Assembly: GCA_003154135.1 (NCBI GenBank)
Contig: PMCN01000072.1
Coordinates: 12,386-19,716, forward strand
Direction of reading: 5' to 3'
Length of the DNA: 7,331 bases
Origin: Acidimicrobiaceae bacterium
GTDB lineage: Bacteria; Actinomycetota; Acidimicrobiia; Acidimicrobiales; Ilumatobacteraceae
Below the pieces are notes generated by a model, which was not told where the DNA came from, did no database searches, and saw only the letters and a program-made list of their open reading frames with translations. Positions 1 to 6,402 of this stretch are shown here, in pieces. The position numbers and the translations under genes were made by a program. How positions within the stretch are numbered: position 1 is the first letter of the stretch; each line of letters opens with the position of its first letter.

Positions 1-1116
1 GGTCGTGTCGTGGGGCAGCACCTCGGCCACGGCGTCGATTTCCGGCGAACGGGCGATGCGCTCGGCCAGCTCGACCGCGGCACGCATGCCGGCGTGGTCG
101 CGCTCGTCGGAGAGCATGGCGAAGTCGACCACCGGGTCGACCGTGGGATCGTCGCTCGCCAGGCACACGGTGCCCCGCGAGTGCACGAGCATCAACGCAC
201 CGAGCAGCACGCCCAGGCCCGGGGCCGCAGGGTCGGCTTCGTTCATCGCCAGCAGCTGCAAGTCGTGCGTGCGAGCGTGCGTCGCGCGAAGCAGCGCGGT
301 GACCACGAGTGCGCCAGGTGCGGCCGCACAGCCCTCGCGCAGGAGGAGGGTGATGGGGTACGACGGGTGATCCTGCAGGCCCACACCGACACCGGGCAGG
401 TCGACGCCGGAGCGCAGCAGCACCGCCGGCGAGTGGATGGCCCCCGCGCTGAGCACCACGGCCCCGGCTTCGACGACCGTGCCGTCGGCCAGCTCCACGC
501 CCACCGCGCGTCGGTGATCGATGAGCACCCTGCGCACGAGCGCGTCGCCACGCACCTCGAGGTTGGCGCGACCGCGAGCAGGCTCGAGGTACACGTCGTT
601 CACCGACGCGCGGGTGCCGTCGGGGTGGCGGGTGAGCAACGCTGCCTCTGCCTGCGGGTCGGCCGCGAGCAAGGCGGTCGCGACGGCTCCCCGCTCGCCT
701 TCGGTGGCTGCGGCAAGCGGGATGGGGATGCGGGCGAACCACGGGGCAACCTCGCGCCATCCCCAGCCGGCGCAGCCGAACTCGGCCTCCCACGAGTCGT
801 AGTCGCCAGGTTCGCCGGGAAGCGCAACCATCGCGTTGACCGCCGACGACCCGCCCACGCCCCTCCCGCGTGCGTACTGGCGCGGGAGCTGGCCGTGCGT
901 GCGGGTGGCCAGCAGGTGGGGCCACAGCCGCCCCGGCTCGGCGAGCATGTCGAGGAACGACCGACCGCGGATCGACGCCGGCGTGCCGGCCGCCGCGTGG
1001 TCAGGACCGGCCTCCAGCAGCAGCACTCGCCGACCGGCGTGCTCGCTGAGCCGGGCGGCGAGCACCGCGCCGGCGGAGCCTGCGCCCACCACCACGACGT
1101 CGAAGCGCGACGTCAT
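1..1116 (-). CDS. GMC-family FAD-dependent oxidoreductase (choline dehydrogenase-like), C-terminus missing
   Basis: This is a flavoprotein of the glucose-methanol-choline family, which oxidises an alcohol group using FAD; the substrate cannot be read from the sequence. 372 residues are in the window with no stop. The N-terminus has the FAD-binding Rossmann motif GAGSAG (residues 11-16) and the ribose-binding acid in LLLEAGP (Glu35). The first GMC signature is GRGVGGSSAVN (84-94) and the second is SAGAIHSPAVLLRSGV (223-238), followed by LQDHP (247-251). The GMC C-terminal domain starts near SRGTVCLAS (313-321). The catalytic His region and roughly the last 80 or more residues lie beyond the left edge. 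The stretch between the two signatures looks about 20 residues shorter than in choline dehydrogenase. The ATG follows the phosphatase stop by one base and has no clear Shine-Dalgarno, so it is probably translated by reinitiation. It could belong to the mycofactocin-associated MftG group, but that is a guess. Confidence 0.9.
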   Translation of the reverse strand, partial: MTSRFDVVVVGAGSAGAVLAARLSEHAGRRVLLLEAGPDHAAAGTPASIRGRSFLDMLAEPGRLWPHLLATRTHGQLPRQYARGRGVGGSSAVNAMVALPGEPGDYDSWEAEFGCAGWGWREVAPWFARIPIPLAAATEGERGAVATALLAADPQAEAALLTRHPDGTRASVNDVYLEPARGRANLEVRGDALVRRVLIDHRRAVGVELADGTVVEAGAVVLSAGAIHSPAVLLRSGVDLPGVGVGLQDHPSYPITLLLREGCAAAPGALVVTALLRATHARTHDLQLLAMNEADPAAPGLGVLLGALMLVHSRGTVCLASDDPTVDPVVDFAMLSDERDHAGMRAAVELAERIARSPEIDAVAEVLPHDTT

Positions 1117-1117
1117 C

Positions 1118-1780
1118 TCAGCTGTCGTTGGTGTGCGCCGGCAGGCCGGCGAGGTGGGCGCTGTCGTTGTAGCGCACGAGGCGCCACACGTTGGGCCGCA
1201 CCATCAGCAGCTCGGTGATCGACGTGTTGACCGTGTTGATCTCGAACGCGCCCATCGCGGGCGCCTTCAGGGCGAGGCGGAGCACCGCGTCGACCACCCC
1301 GCCGTGGCACACCACGAGCACGGTGGCACCGGCGTGCTCGTCGACTGTGCGCCGCACCGCACCGCCCACGCGGAACTGGAACGCGGCCACGGTCTCGCCA
1401 CCGGGGAACGTGGTGGCGAACGGGTCGTGCTCGTCCCACCCCTTGGTTGCATCGCCGAAGCGCTCGGTGAACTGCCGGTAGGTGAGGCCGTCGCACGTCG
1501 GACCAGGGTCGTGCTCGCCGAACGCGTCGTCGCGTGCGATGGGCAGGTCGCCGAACGCCTGCACCACGATCTGCGCGGTCTCGAACGCCCGCCGGTACTG
1601 GCTCGTGATGACGACGTCGGGCTCGATGTCGGGATGTTCCGCCCATCGGTCGCGCAGTCGCTCGGCCTGCTGCCAGCCCAGCGCCGACAGCCCGTTGCAG
1701 GTGCGTGGTCCGCCGATCATCCGGTCGACAGTGGCGTTTGACTCTCCATGGCGGACGAGGACGAGACGGGTCACGACCAC
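1118..1780 (-). CDS. Histidine phosphatase superfamily protein (phosphoglycerate mutase-like)
   Basis: A 220-residue cytoplasmic protein of the branch-1 histidine phosphatase superfamily, which removes or transfers phosphate through a phosphohistidine. The hallmark VRHGES is at residues 9-14, with His11 as the expected phosphorylated nucleophile and Arg10 beside it. Further expected active-site parts are Arg63 in SQYRRAFETA, Glu89 in the FGEHDPG segment, and the second His in VVCHGG (His159). The conserved NTSIT stretch (185-189) near the end is also typical. Length is normal for the family. The substrate is not evident: such proteins range from sugar-phosphate phosphatases to alpha-ribazole phosphatase, and this one should not be named a glycolytic mutase. 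The start is GTG at 1780. An in-frame GTG at 1774 would give MTRLVLVRHGES, and either start fits. It is divergent from purL and one base upstream of the GMC oxidoreductase, so the two are probably co-transcribed. No functional link between them is known to me. Confidence 0.9.
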   Translation of the reverse strand: MVVTRLVLVRHGESNATVDRMIGGPRTCNGLSALGWQQAERLRDRWAEHPDIEPDVVITSQYRRAFETAQIVVQAFGDLPIARDDAFGEHDPGPTCDGLTYRQFTERFGDATKGWDEHDPFATTFPGGETVAAFQFRVGGAVRRTVDEHAGATVLVVCHGGVVDAVLRLALKAPAMGAFEINTVNTSITELLMVRPNVWRLVRYNDSAHLAGLPAHTNDS

Positions 1781-1782
1781 CG

Positions 1783-1788
1783 ACGATA
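1783..1788 (-). promoter_or_regulatory. Possible -10 box for the phosphatase/oxidoreductase unit
   Basis: On the minus strand the hexamer TATCGT fits the actinobacterial -10 pattern TANNNT. It lies only 2 bases before the GTG at 1780 and 8 bases before the in-frame GTG at 1774. If used, it would favour a leaderless transcript starting close to 1774. No good -35 hexamer is seen at the usual distance and no Shine-Dalgarno precedes either GTG. Short motifs like this occur by chance, so support is weak. Confidence 0.3.
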
Positions 1789-1850
1789 CCCGTTGCGCAC
1801 TTCGGCTTACTTTTCGTTCGCCATGGACAGCGCGTGACCCTGGTCGCGCC

Positions 1851-1856
1851 TAGCTT
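1851..1856 (+). promoter_or_regulatory. Probable -10 box of the purLQCF operon (leaderless purL)
   Basis: The hexamer TAGCTT matches TANNNT and is followed by exactly 7 bases and then GTG at 1864. This is the spacing seen for leaderless transcripts in actinobacteria, where transcription begins at the first base of the start codon. A TTGACA-like TGGACA lies at 1824-1829, but 21 bases separate it from the -10 box, longer than the usual 16-18, so it may be unrelated. No Shine-Dalgarno precedes 1864. The 83-bp intergenic region holds nothing else I can recognise; I saw no clear operator palindrome or riboswitch, and it is too short for a purine riboswitch plus promoter. Confidence 0.5.
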
Positions 1857-1863
1857 CGTCGCG

Positions 1864-4653
1864 GTGGCCCCCGGAGCGCGACTCACCATTCGCACCAAGG
1901 GACCCGACCCACGGGCAGCTGGTCTGTTGGCCGATGCGCACGCGCTGGGGCTCTCCCGCGTCACCGCGATCGACGTCGCCGACGTGGTGTTCTTCCACGA
2001 CGCGCTGCCCGTCGAGCACCGCACCAGCCTCGAGGCCGTGCTCGTCGATCCGTTGCTGCAGACCGCATCGTGGGACGCACCCACCGGCGGCATCGAGACC
2101 GAATTGCTCCCCGGTGTCACCGACCCCACCGCGGCCGCGGTCCAGTTGGCCGCCGCCACCGTCGGCCTCCCTGCGATCACCGTCGCCACGGGCAAGCACT
2201 TCTCGATCGCCGGCGACATCGAGGCCGCCGATCATGCCGCCCTCGCCCGCCGGCTGCTCGCCAACCAGGTGATCGAACGGTGGGGCGACGCCCCCATCGA
2301 TCCGCACTTCATCGACGCCGACGCCATCGCCGACCGCAGCGTCGACCACGTCGCCGTGCGCACCCTCGACGACCGCGAGCTGCTCGCCCTCAGCAGCGAG
2401 CGCGGCCTGTCGCTCGACCTCGCCGAGCTGCACGCCATCGCAGCCCACTACCGTGCCGCCGACCGGGAACCCACCGACGTCGAGCTCGAGACCCTGGCCC
2501 AGACCTGGAGCGAGCACTGCTCGCACAAGACCTTCCGCGCGCGCATCACCACCACCCACGGCCGCGAGGTCACGCCCTTGCTGCGCCAGCTGCGCGACTC
2601 CACCGACACCATCGCCGCGCCGTCGGTGCGCAGTGCCTTCGTGGGCAACGCGGGCATCGTCAGCTTCGTCCCCGGCACCACCATCGCGGTGAAGGCCGAG
2701 ACGCACAACCACCCGTCGGCCATCGAGCCGTTCGGCGGTTCCAACACCGGGGTCGGCGGCGTCATCCGCGACGTGATGGGCACCGCCCACCACCCCATCG
2801 CGATCACCGACATCCTGTGCTTCGGCCCCACCGACCTCGCTCCTGACGAGCTCCCTGAAGGCGTGCTGCACCCGCGGCTCATCGAGCGCGGCGTGGTGGC
2901 GGGTGTCGCCGACTACGGCAACAAGATCGGTCTGCCCACCGTGGCCGGTGCGGTGCTGTACGACCGTGGCTACACCGCCAACCCGCTCGTGTACGCCGGC
3001 TGCATCGGTGTGGCGCGGGAGGCCGCCGAGCTGCCCGGTCCGCAACCCGGCGACCTGGTGGTGGTGATGGGCGGCCGCACCGGCCGCGACGGCCTGCGCG
3101 GCGCCACGTTCAGCAGCGCCACGATGGACGCAACCACCGGCGACGTGGCCGGCGCGAGCGTGCAGATCGGCGACCCCATCGTCGAGAAGCTGGTCATCGA
3201 CGCCATGGCCGACTGCCTCGGCCTGTACACCGCGGTCACCGACTGCGGCGCGGGCGGGCTGTCGAGTGCCGTGGGCGAGATGGCCGAGGGTGTGGGCGCC
3301 GACGTCGACGTCGCGCTCGCCCCGTTGAAGTACCCCGGCCTGCGGCCATGGGAGGTGTGGCTGAGCGAGGCACAGGAGCGCATGGTGTTCGCCGTGCCGC
3401 CGGCGCAATGGCCCCACATGCACGCCGTGTGCGCCCGCCACGGCGTGGAGGCCACCGCGCTCGGCACGTTCACCGGCGACGGCATGCTGCGCGTGCGTGC
3501 CGGCGACCTGCAGGTGCTCGAGCTCGACACGCACTTCCTCCACGACGGACGGCCGCAACGATCGATGGTGGCCGAGATGCCTGCACCGCCCCGCGGCGCA
3601 CCCGCACCACCGGAGTGCGCCGATCATGCGGCCACGCTGCTCGCACTGCTGTCGCATCCCAACATCGCATCCAAGGAACGCATCATCCGCCGCTACGACC
3701 ACGAGATCCTCGGCGCCACCCTCGTGCGCCCGCTCGTGGGCGCTCGGCACGACGGGCACGCCGACGGTGTGGTGCTGGCCCGGCCCACCGACCTTCACGG
3801 CATGGCCATCGGCATCGGCGTGAACCCGTGGTTCGGCCTGATCGACGCCGAGCGCATGGCACATTCGGTGGTCGACGAAGCCATCCGCAACGTGGTGGCG
3901 GTGGGCGCCGATCCGTCGCAGGTGGCGCTGCTCGACAACTTCAGCTGGGGCGACCCGCGCCGCCACACCACGCTCGGCGATCTGGTCGCGGCCGTGCAGG
4001 GGTGCTGCGACGCGGCGGAGGCGTACGCGGCGCCGTTCGTGAGCGGCAAGGACTCGCTGAACAACGAGTACCTGGGCAGCGACGGTCAGCGTCACGCCGT
4101 GCCGCCCACGCTCGTCATCACCGCGATCGCACACGTGCCCAACGCCGACGCCACCGTCACGCCCGACCTCAAGGAGGCCGGCAACGCGCTCGTGCTCGTC
4201 GGCTCCACCGCCGTCGAGTTCGGCGGCAGCCACTTCGGTCACGTGCACCCCGAGCTCCGTCCCGCCGACTGGACCGTGCCCGCACCCGACCCGGCAGCCC
4301 CGGCCCGCTACCGGCGCCTGCACGCCCTCATCCACGGCGGGCGAGTTCGTGCGTGCCACGACCTCAGCGAGGGCGGACTCGCGGTCGCGCTGGCCGAGAT
4401 GGCCATCGCCGGCCGTCTCGGCGTGGCGATCGACACGCTGCCGCACGCGCACCTCACCACCGCGCTGTTCGCCGAGAGCAACGGACGCCTGCTGTGCGAA
4501 GTGGCTCCGCAGCACCTCGACGAGTTCCTCACCACCGTCGGCGAGCCGGCGATGGTGCTGGGCACGGTGACCGACGATCCGTGGATGAGCGTGCCGGGAT
4601 GCACCGTCGCGCTCGACGCGCTCGTCGCCGCGTTCACCGGAGGCTCGCGATGA
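1864..4653 (+). CDS. purL: Phosphoribosylformylglycinamidine synthase, synthetase subunit with PurS-like N-terminus
   Basis: Cytoplasmic FGAM synthase subunit (929 residues): FGAR plus ATP plus ammonia gives FGAM, step 4 of purine synthesis, with ammonia delivered by PurQ. Residues about 6-140 read as two PurS-like units, starting RLTIRTKGPDPRAAG (6-20) and TELLPGVTDPTAAA (79-92). Next come the linker (about 182-214) and WSEHCSHKTF (215-224), whose His218 is the family's catalytic His. The first AIRS-like half has KAETHNHP (277-284), GGSNTGVGG (291-299), TDCGAGGLSS (459-468) and LSEAQERMVF (500-509). The second half has LLDNFSWGDP (689-698), FVSGKDSLNNEY (725-736) and CHDLSEGGLA (831-840). 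There is no C-terminal glutaminase. The length lies between short PurL (about 720-770) and the fused enzyme (about 1300). GTG 1864 is chosen because the first beta strand follows at once and a -10 box sits 7 bases upstream; GTG 1834 is the alternative. The stop overlaps purQ by four bases. Confidence 0.95.
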   Translation: MAPGARLTIRTKGPDPRAAGLLADAHALGLSRVTAIDVADVVFFHDALPVEHRTSLEAVLVDPLLQTASWDAPTGGIETELLPGVTDPTAAAVQLAAATVGLPAITVATGKHFSIAGDIEAADHAALARRLLANQVIERWGDAPIDPHFIDADAIADRSVDHVAVRTLDDRELLALSSERGLSLDLAELHAIAAHYRAADREPTDVELETLAQTWSEHCSHKTFRARITTTHGREVTPLLRQLRDSTDTIAAPSVRSAFVGNAGIVSFVPGTTIAVKAETHNHPSAIEPFGGSNTGVGGVIRDVMGTAHHPIAITDILCFGPTDLAPDELPEGVLHPRLIERGVVAGVADYGNKIGLPTVAGAVLYDRGYTANPLVYAGCIGVAREAAELPGPQPGDLVVVMGGRTGRDGLRGATFSSATMDATTGDVAGASVQIGDPIVEKLVIDAMADCLGLYTAVTDCGAGGLSSAVGEMAEGVGADVDVALAPLKYPGLRPWEVWLSEAQERMVFAVPPAQWPHMHAVCARHGVEATALGTFTGDGMLRVRAGDLQVLELDTHFLHDGRPQRSMVAEMPAPPRGAPAPPECADHAATLLALLSHPNIASKERIIRRYDHEILGATLVRPLVGARHDGHADGVVLARPTDLHGMAIGIGVNPWFGLIDAERMAHSVVDEAIRNVVAVGADPSQVALLDNFSWGDPRRHTTLGDLVAAVQGCCDAAEAYAAPFVSGKDSLNNEYLGSDGQRHAVPPTLVITAIAHVPNADATVTPDLKEAGNALVLVGSTAVEFGGSHFGHVHPELRPADWTVPAPDPAAPARYRRLHALIHGGRVRACHDLSEGGLAVALAEMAIAGRLGVAIDTLPHAHLTTALFAESNGRLLCEVAPQHLDEFLTTVGEPAMVLGTVTDDPWMSVPGCTVALDALVAAFTGGSR
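4639..4643 (+). promoter_or_regulatory. Ribosome binding site of purQ
   Basis: GGAGG lies inside the last codons of purL, 6 bases before the purQ ATG. It is the strongest Shine-Dalgarno in the window and fixes the purQ start at 4650. With the ATGA overlap it indicates translational coupling of the two FGAM synthase subunits, which are needed in equal amounts. Confidence 0.85.
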
Positions 4654-5360
4654 ACGCACCCTGCGCAGTGGTGCTGGCCGCGCCGGGCACCAACCGCGAC
4701 CACGACGTCGCCTTCGCACTCGGTCTGGCCGGGGCCGAGGCGCGCATCGTGCTGCTCGCCGAACTGGTGGCCGAACCCACGCTGCTGCAGCGAGCACAGA
4801 TGCTGGTGGTGGCGGGCGGCTTCAGCTACGCCGACGCGCTCGGCGCCGGTCGCATGTGGTCGCTCGCCCTCTCGCACGGCGTGGGCGACTCCCTCACCGC
4901 GTTCGTCGCCGGGGGCAACCCGGTCATCGGCATCTGCAACGGGTTCCAGGTGCTCACCGGCACGGGGTTGCTGCCGGGCGCGCTGGGCCACAACGCGAGC
5001 GGGCACTTCCAGTGCGAGTGGGTGCGGCTCGAGGCACCCGCCAGCCGGTGCGTGTGGACCCGCGACCTCGCACCCGTCGAGTGCCCCATCGCGCACGGCG
5101 AAGGCCGCTACGTGCACGCCGATCCGGCGGCGCTGGCGGCTGCCGGCCAGGTGGCCCTGCGGTACGCGGGCCACAACCCCAACGGGTCGGTCGACGACAT
5201 CGCCGGAGTGTGCGACCCCACCGGAGTGGTGCTGGGGTTGATGCCCCACCCGGAGAACCACGTGCTCGCCCGACAGCACCCGCGCCACGTGCGCGGTGCT
5301 GTCGGCGGCCTGGGGCTGGCGCTGTTCGAGCAGGGCGTACGGTACGCCCACGAGAGGTGA
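4650..5360 (+). CDS. purQ: Phosphoribosylformylglycinamidine synthase, glutaminase subunit
   Basis: A 236-residue class I (triad) glutamine amidotransferase that hydrolyses glutamine and passes ammonia to PurL for FGAM formation. The nucleophile is Cys96 in GICNGFQ (94-100), and the partner residues are His200 and Glu202 in MPHPEN (198-203). Other family marks are GGFSYADALGAGR (56-68), ending a strand as in PurQ oxyanion regions, and GHNPNGSVDDIAGV (174-187). The N-terminal APGTNRDHD (11-19) corresponds to the usual PGxNCD motif with Arg in place of Cys; this Cys is not catalytic. The length is normal for free-standing PurQ. The start overlaps the purL stop as ATGA and has a strong GGAGG. 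The stop is 15 bases before purC. No PurS gene adjoins it, so it most likely docks directly on the long PurL. Confidence 0.96.
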   Translation: MNAPCAVVLAAPGTNRDHDVAFALGLAGAEARIVLLAELVAEPTLLQRAQMLVVAGGFSYADALGAGRMWSLALSHGVGDSLTAFVAGGNPVIGICNGFQVLTGTGLLPGALGHNASGHFQCEWVRLEAPASRCVWTRDLAPVECPIAHGEGRYVHADPAALAAAGQVALRYAGHNPNGSVDDIAGVCDPTGVVLGLMPHPENHVLARQHPRHVRGAVGGLGLALFEQGVRYAHER

Positions 5361-5365
5361 AGGAG
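5360..5365 (+). promoter_or_regulatory. Ribosome binding site of purC
   Basis: AAGGAG, whose first base is the last base of the purQ stop codon. It is 10 bases from the ATG at 5376 and 13 from the ATG at 5379, but only 2 from an ATG at 5368 that opens a three-codon ORF. Spacing therefore supports 5376 as the purC start, slightly on the long side. Confidence 0.7.
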
Positions 5366-5367
5366 CG

Positions 5368-5379
5368 ATGAGCGAATGA
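5368..5379 (+). other. Three-codon minimal ORF overlapping the purC start
   Basis: The bases read ATG AGC GAA TGA (Met-Ser-Glu-stop). The stop codon overlaps the first purC ATG as ATGA. The Shine-Dalgarno lies only 2 bases upstream, which is too close for efficient initiation, so this may be chance. If translated, it would place terminating ribosomes exactly on the purC start. Its presence is read directly; its use is speculation. Confidence 0.3.
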
Positions 5380-6338
5380 TGAACGCCGTCACGGAGCCGT
5401 TCCTCGACGTCGACCTGCCGTTGCCCGACCGGCGCGACGGCAAGGTGCGCGTGTCGTACGAGTACGGCCACGCCCACGACGGCACCCCGCGCCGCCTCTT
5501 CGTCACCACCGATCGCCTGTCGGCGTTCGACCGCATCATCGCCGGCGTGCCCTTCAAGGGTCAGGTGCTCAACCAGCTCGCCGCATGGTGGTTCGAGCAC
5601 ACCGCCGACATCGTGCCCAACCACGTGCTCTCCGTGCCCGACCCCAACGTGCTCGTCGCCCGCGCCGCCGCTCCCCTGCCCGTCGAGGTCATCGTGCGCG
5701 GCTACATCACCGGCGTCACCACCACGTCGCTCTGGCGCCAGTACGACGAGGGCGCCCGCGAGATCTACGGCCACCGCTTCCCCGACGGCCTGCGCAAGAA
5801 CACGGTGCTGACGGCCGCACTGGTCACGCCCACCACCAAGGGCGCCGAGGGTGTGCACGACGTGCCGCTCACGGTTGCCGAGGTGGCCCAACGCGGCCTC
5901 GTGGAGCCACGGCTGTGGGGCGAGGTGGTCGAGGCCGCACTGCAGCTGTTCCGGCGCGGTCAGTCCATCGCCGCCGCCGCCGGTCTCATCCTGGCCGACA
6001 CGAAGTACGAGTTCGGCACCACCTCCGACGGCAGCCTGCTGCTCATCGACGAGATGCACACGCCCGACTCGTCGCGCTACTGGGTGGCCGACAGCTACGA
6101 GACACGCCTCGCTGCCGGCGACGAGCCGGAGAGCCTCGACAAGGAGGTCGTGCGCCGAGCCCTGCTCGAGGCCGGCTACCGCGGCGACGGCGAACCGCCC
6201 GCGCTCGCACCCGAGGTGTGGGCCGAGACCACCCGCCGCTACATCAGCGCCTACGAGCGCCTCACCGGCACCGACTTCCAGTACGGGGCGTACCCCGTGC
6301 AACCACGCATCCTGGAGAACCTGCGCCATGTTCCCTGA
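5376..6338 (+). CDS. purC: Phosphoribosylaminoimidazole-succinocarboxamide synthase (SAICAR synthase)
   Basis: Cytoplasmic ligase joining CAIR and aspartate with ATP to make SAICAR in IMP synthesis. The protein has 320 residues. DGKVR (21-25) is the ATP-binding start, and TTDRLSAFD (44-52) is the conserved nucleotide/substrate loop. PVEVIVRGYITG (102-113) matches the first SAICAR synthetase signature and LADTKYEFG (206-214) the second. TPTTKGAEGVHD (151-162) and DEMHTPDSSRYW (225-236) are the usual aspartate/CAIR-side motifs. The protein is longer than the short E. coli type (about 237 residues) and fits the longer group that includes yeast Ade1. Two adjacent ATGs (5376, 5379) begin the gene and the first is taken. 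It lies 15 bases after purQ and its last 11 bases overlap purF, so it is clearly within the same operon. Identification is firm. Confidence 0.96.
   Translation: MMNAVTEPFLDVDLPLPDRRDGKVRVSYEYGHAHDGTPRRLFVTTDRLSAFDRIIAGVPFKGQVLNQLAAWWFEHTADIVPNHVLSVPDPNVLVARAAAPLPVEVIVRGYITGVTTTSLWRQYDEGAREIYGHRFPDGLRKNTVLTAALVTPTTKGAEGVHDVPLTVAEVAQRGLVEPRLWGEVVEAALQLFRRGQSIAAAAGLILADTKYEFGTTSDGSLLLIDEMHTPDSSRYWVADSYETRLAAGDEPESLDKEVVRRALLEAGYRGDGEPPALAPEVWAETTRRYISAYERLTGTDFQYGAYPVQPRILENLRHVP
6314..6317 (+). promoter_or_regulatory. Ribosome binding site of purF
   Basis: GGAG (within TGGAGAA), 10 bases upstream of the purF ATG and located inside the purC coding sequence. It supports initiation at 6328 rather than at a later codon. 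No ATG, GTG or TTG occurs in frame between 6328 and the catalytic Cys codon, which makes this the only credible start. Confidence 0.6.
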
Positions 6339-6402
6339 CCAACACCACGACGACCAGCATCACGACGACGACCGACCCCGCGACGACCGACCGCACGAGG
6401 AG
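6328..6402 (+). other. PurF propeptide region, His/Asp-rich
   Basis: These 25 codons precede the catalytic Cys26. They encode five His and eight Asp, including the near-repeat HHDDQHHDDD (residues 6-15), and end in HEE before the Cys. The DNA is a run of CAC, GAC and CGA-like triplets of low complexity. PurF of the B. subtilis type has an 11-residue propeptide removed by self-processing; this one is more than twice as long. That it is cleaved is inferred from the family, because a free N-terminal Cys is needed for activity. Confidence 0.75.

Noticed and set aside
10..1218. A 402-codon plus-strand open frame at the left end
   Set aside because: It is antisense to the GMC oxidoreductase, whose FAD and GMC signatures are unambiguous. 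The plus-strand product is Arg/His-rich with no motif.
1824..1856. TGGACA and TAGCTT as a complete -35/-10 promoter pair
   Set aside because: The 21-base spacer is outside the usual 16-18. The -10 box is retained on its own merits, but the -35 is not claimed.
1705..1863. Longer purL starting at the in-frame ATG 1705 or at GTG 1834
   Set aside because: The ATG start would overlap the divergent phosphatase by 76 bases and add about 50 residues unlike PurL. GTG 1834 has no convincing Shine-Dalgarno and lies upstream of the proposed -10 box.
1807..4797. A 996-codon open frame on the minus strand opposite purL and the start of purQ
   Set aside because: The translation is an Arg/Gly/His/Val-rich mixture with no recognisable motif. 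It lies antisense to a clearly functional purL, and such open antisense frames are expected in GC-rich coding DNA.
4308..6329. A 673-codon minus-strand open frame opposite purL, purQ and purC
   Set aside because: It spans three real genes on the other strand with no domain signature and low-complexity composition; it is a shadow frame.
6328..6402. The CAC/GAC triplet-rich stretch as a tandem repeat or repeat element
   Set aside because: It is low-complexity coding sequence within the purF leader, without a regular repeat unit.
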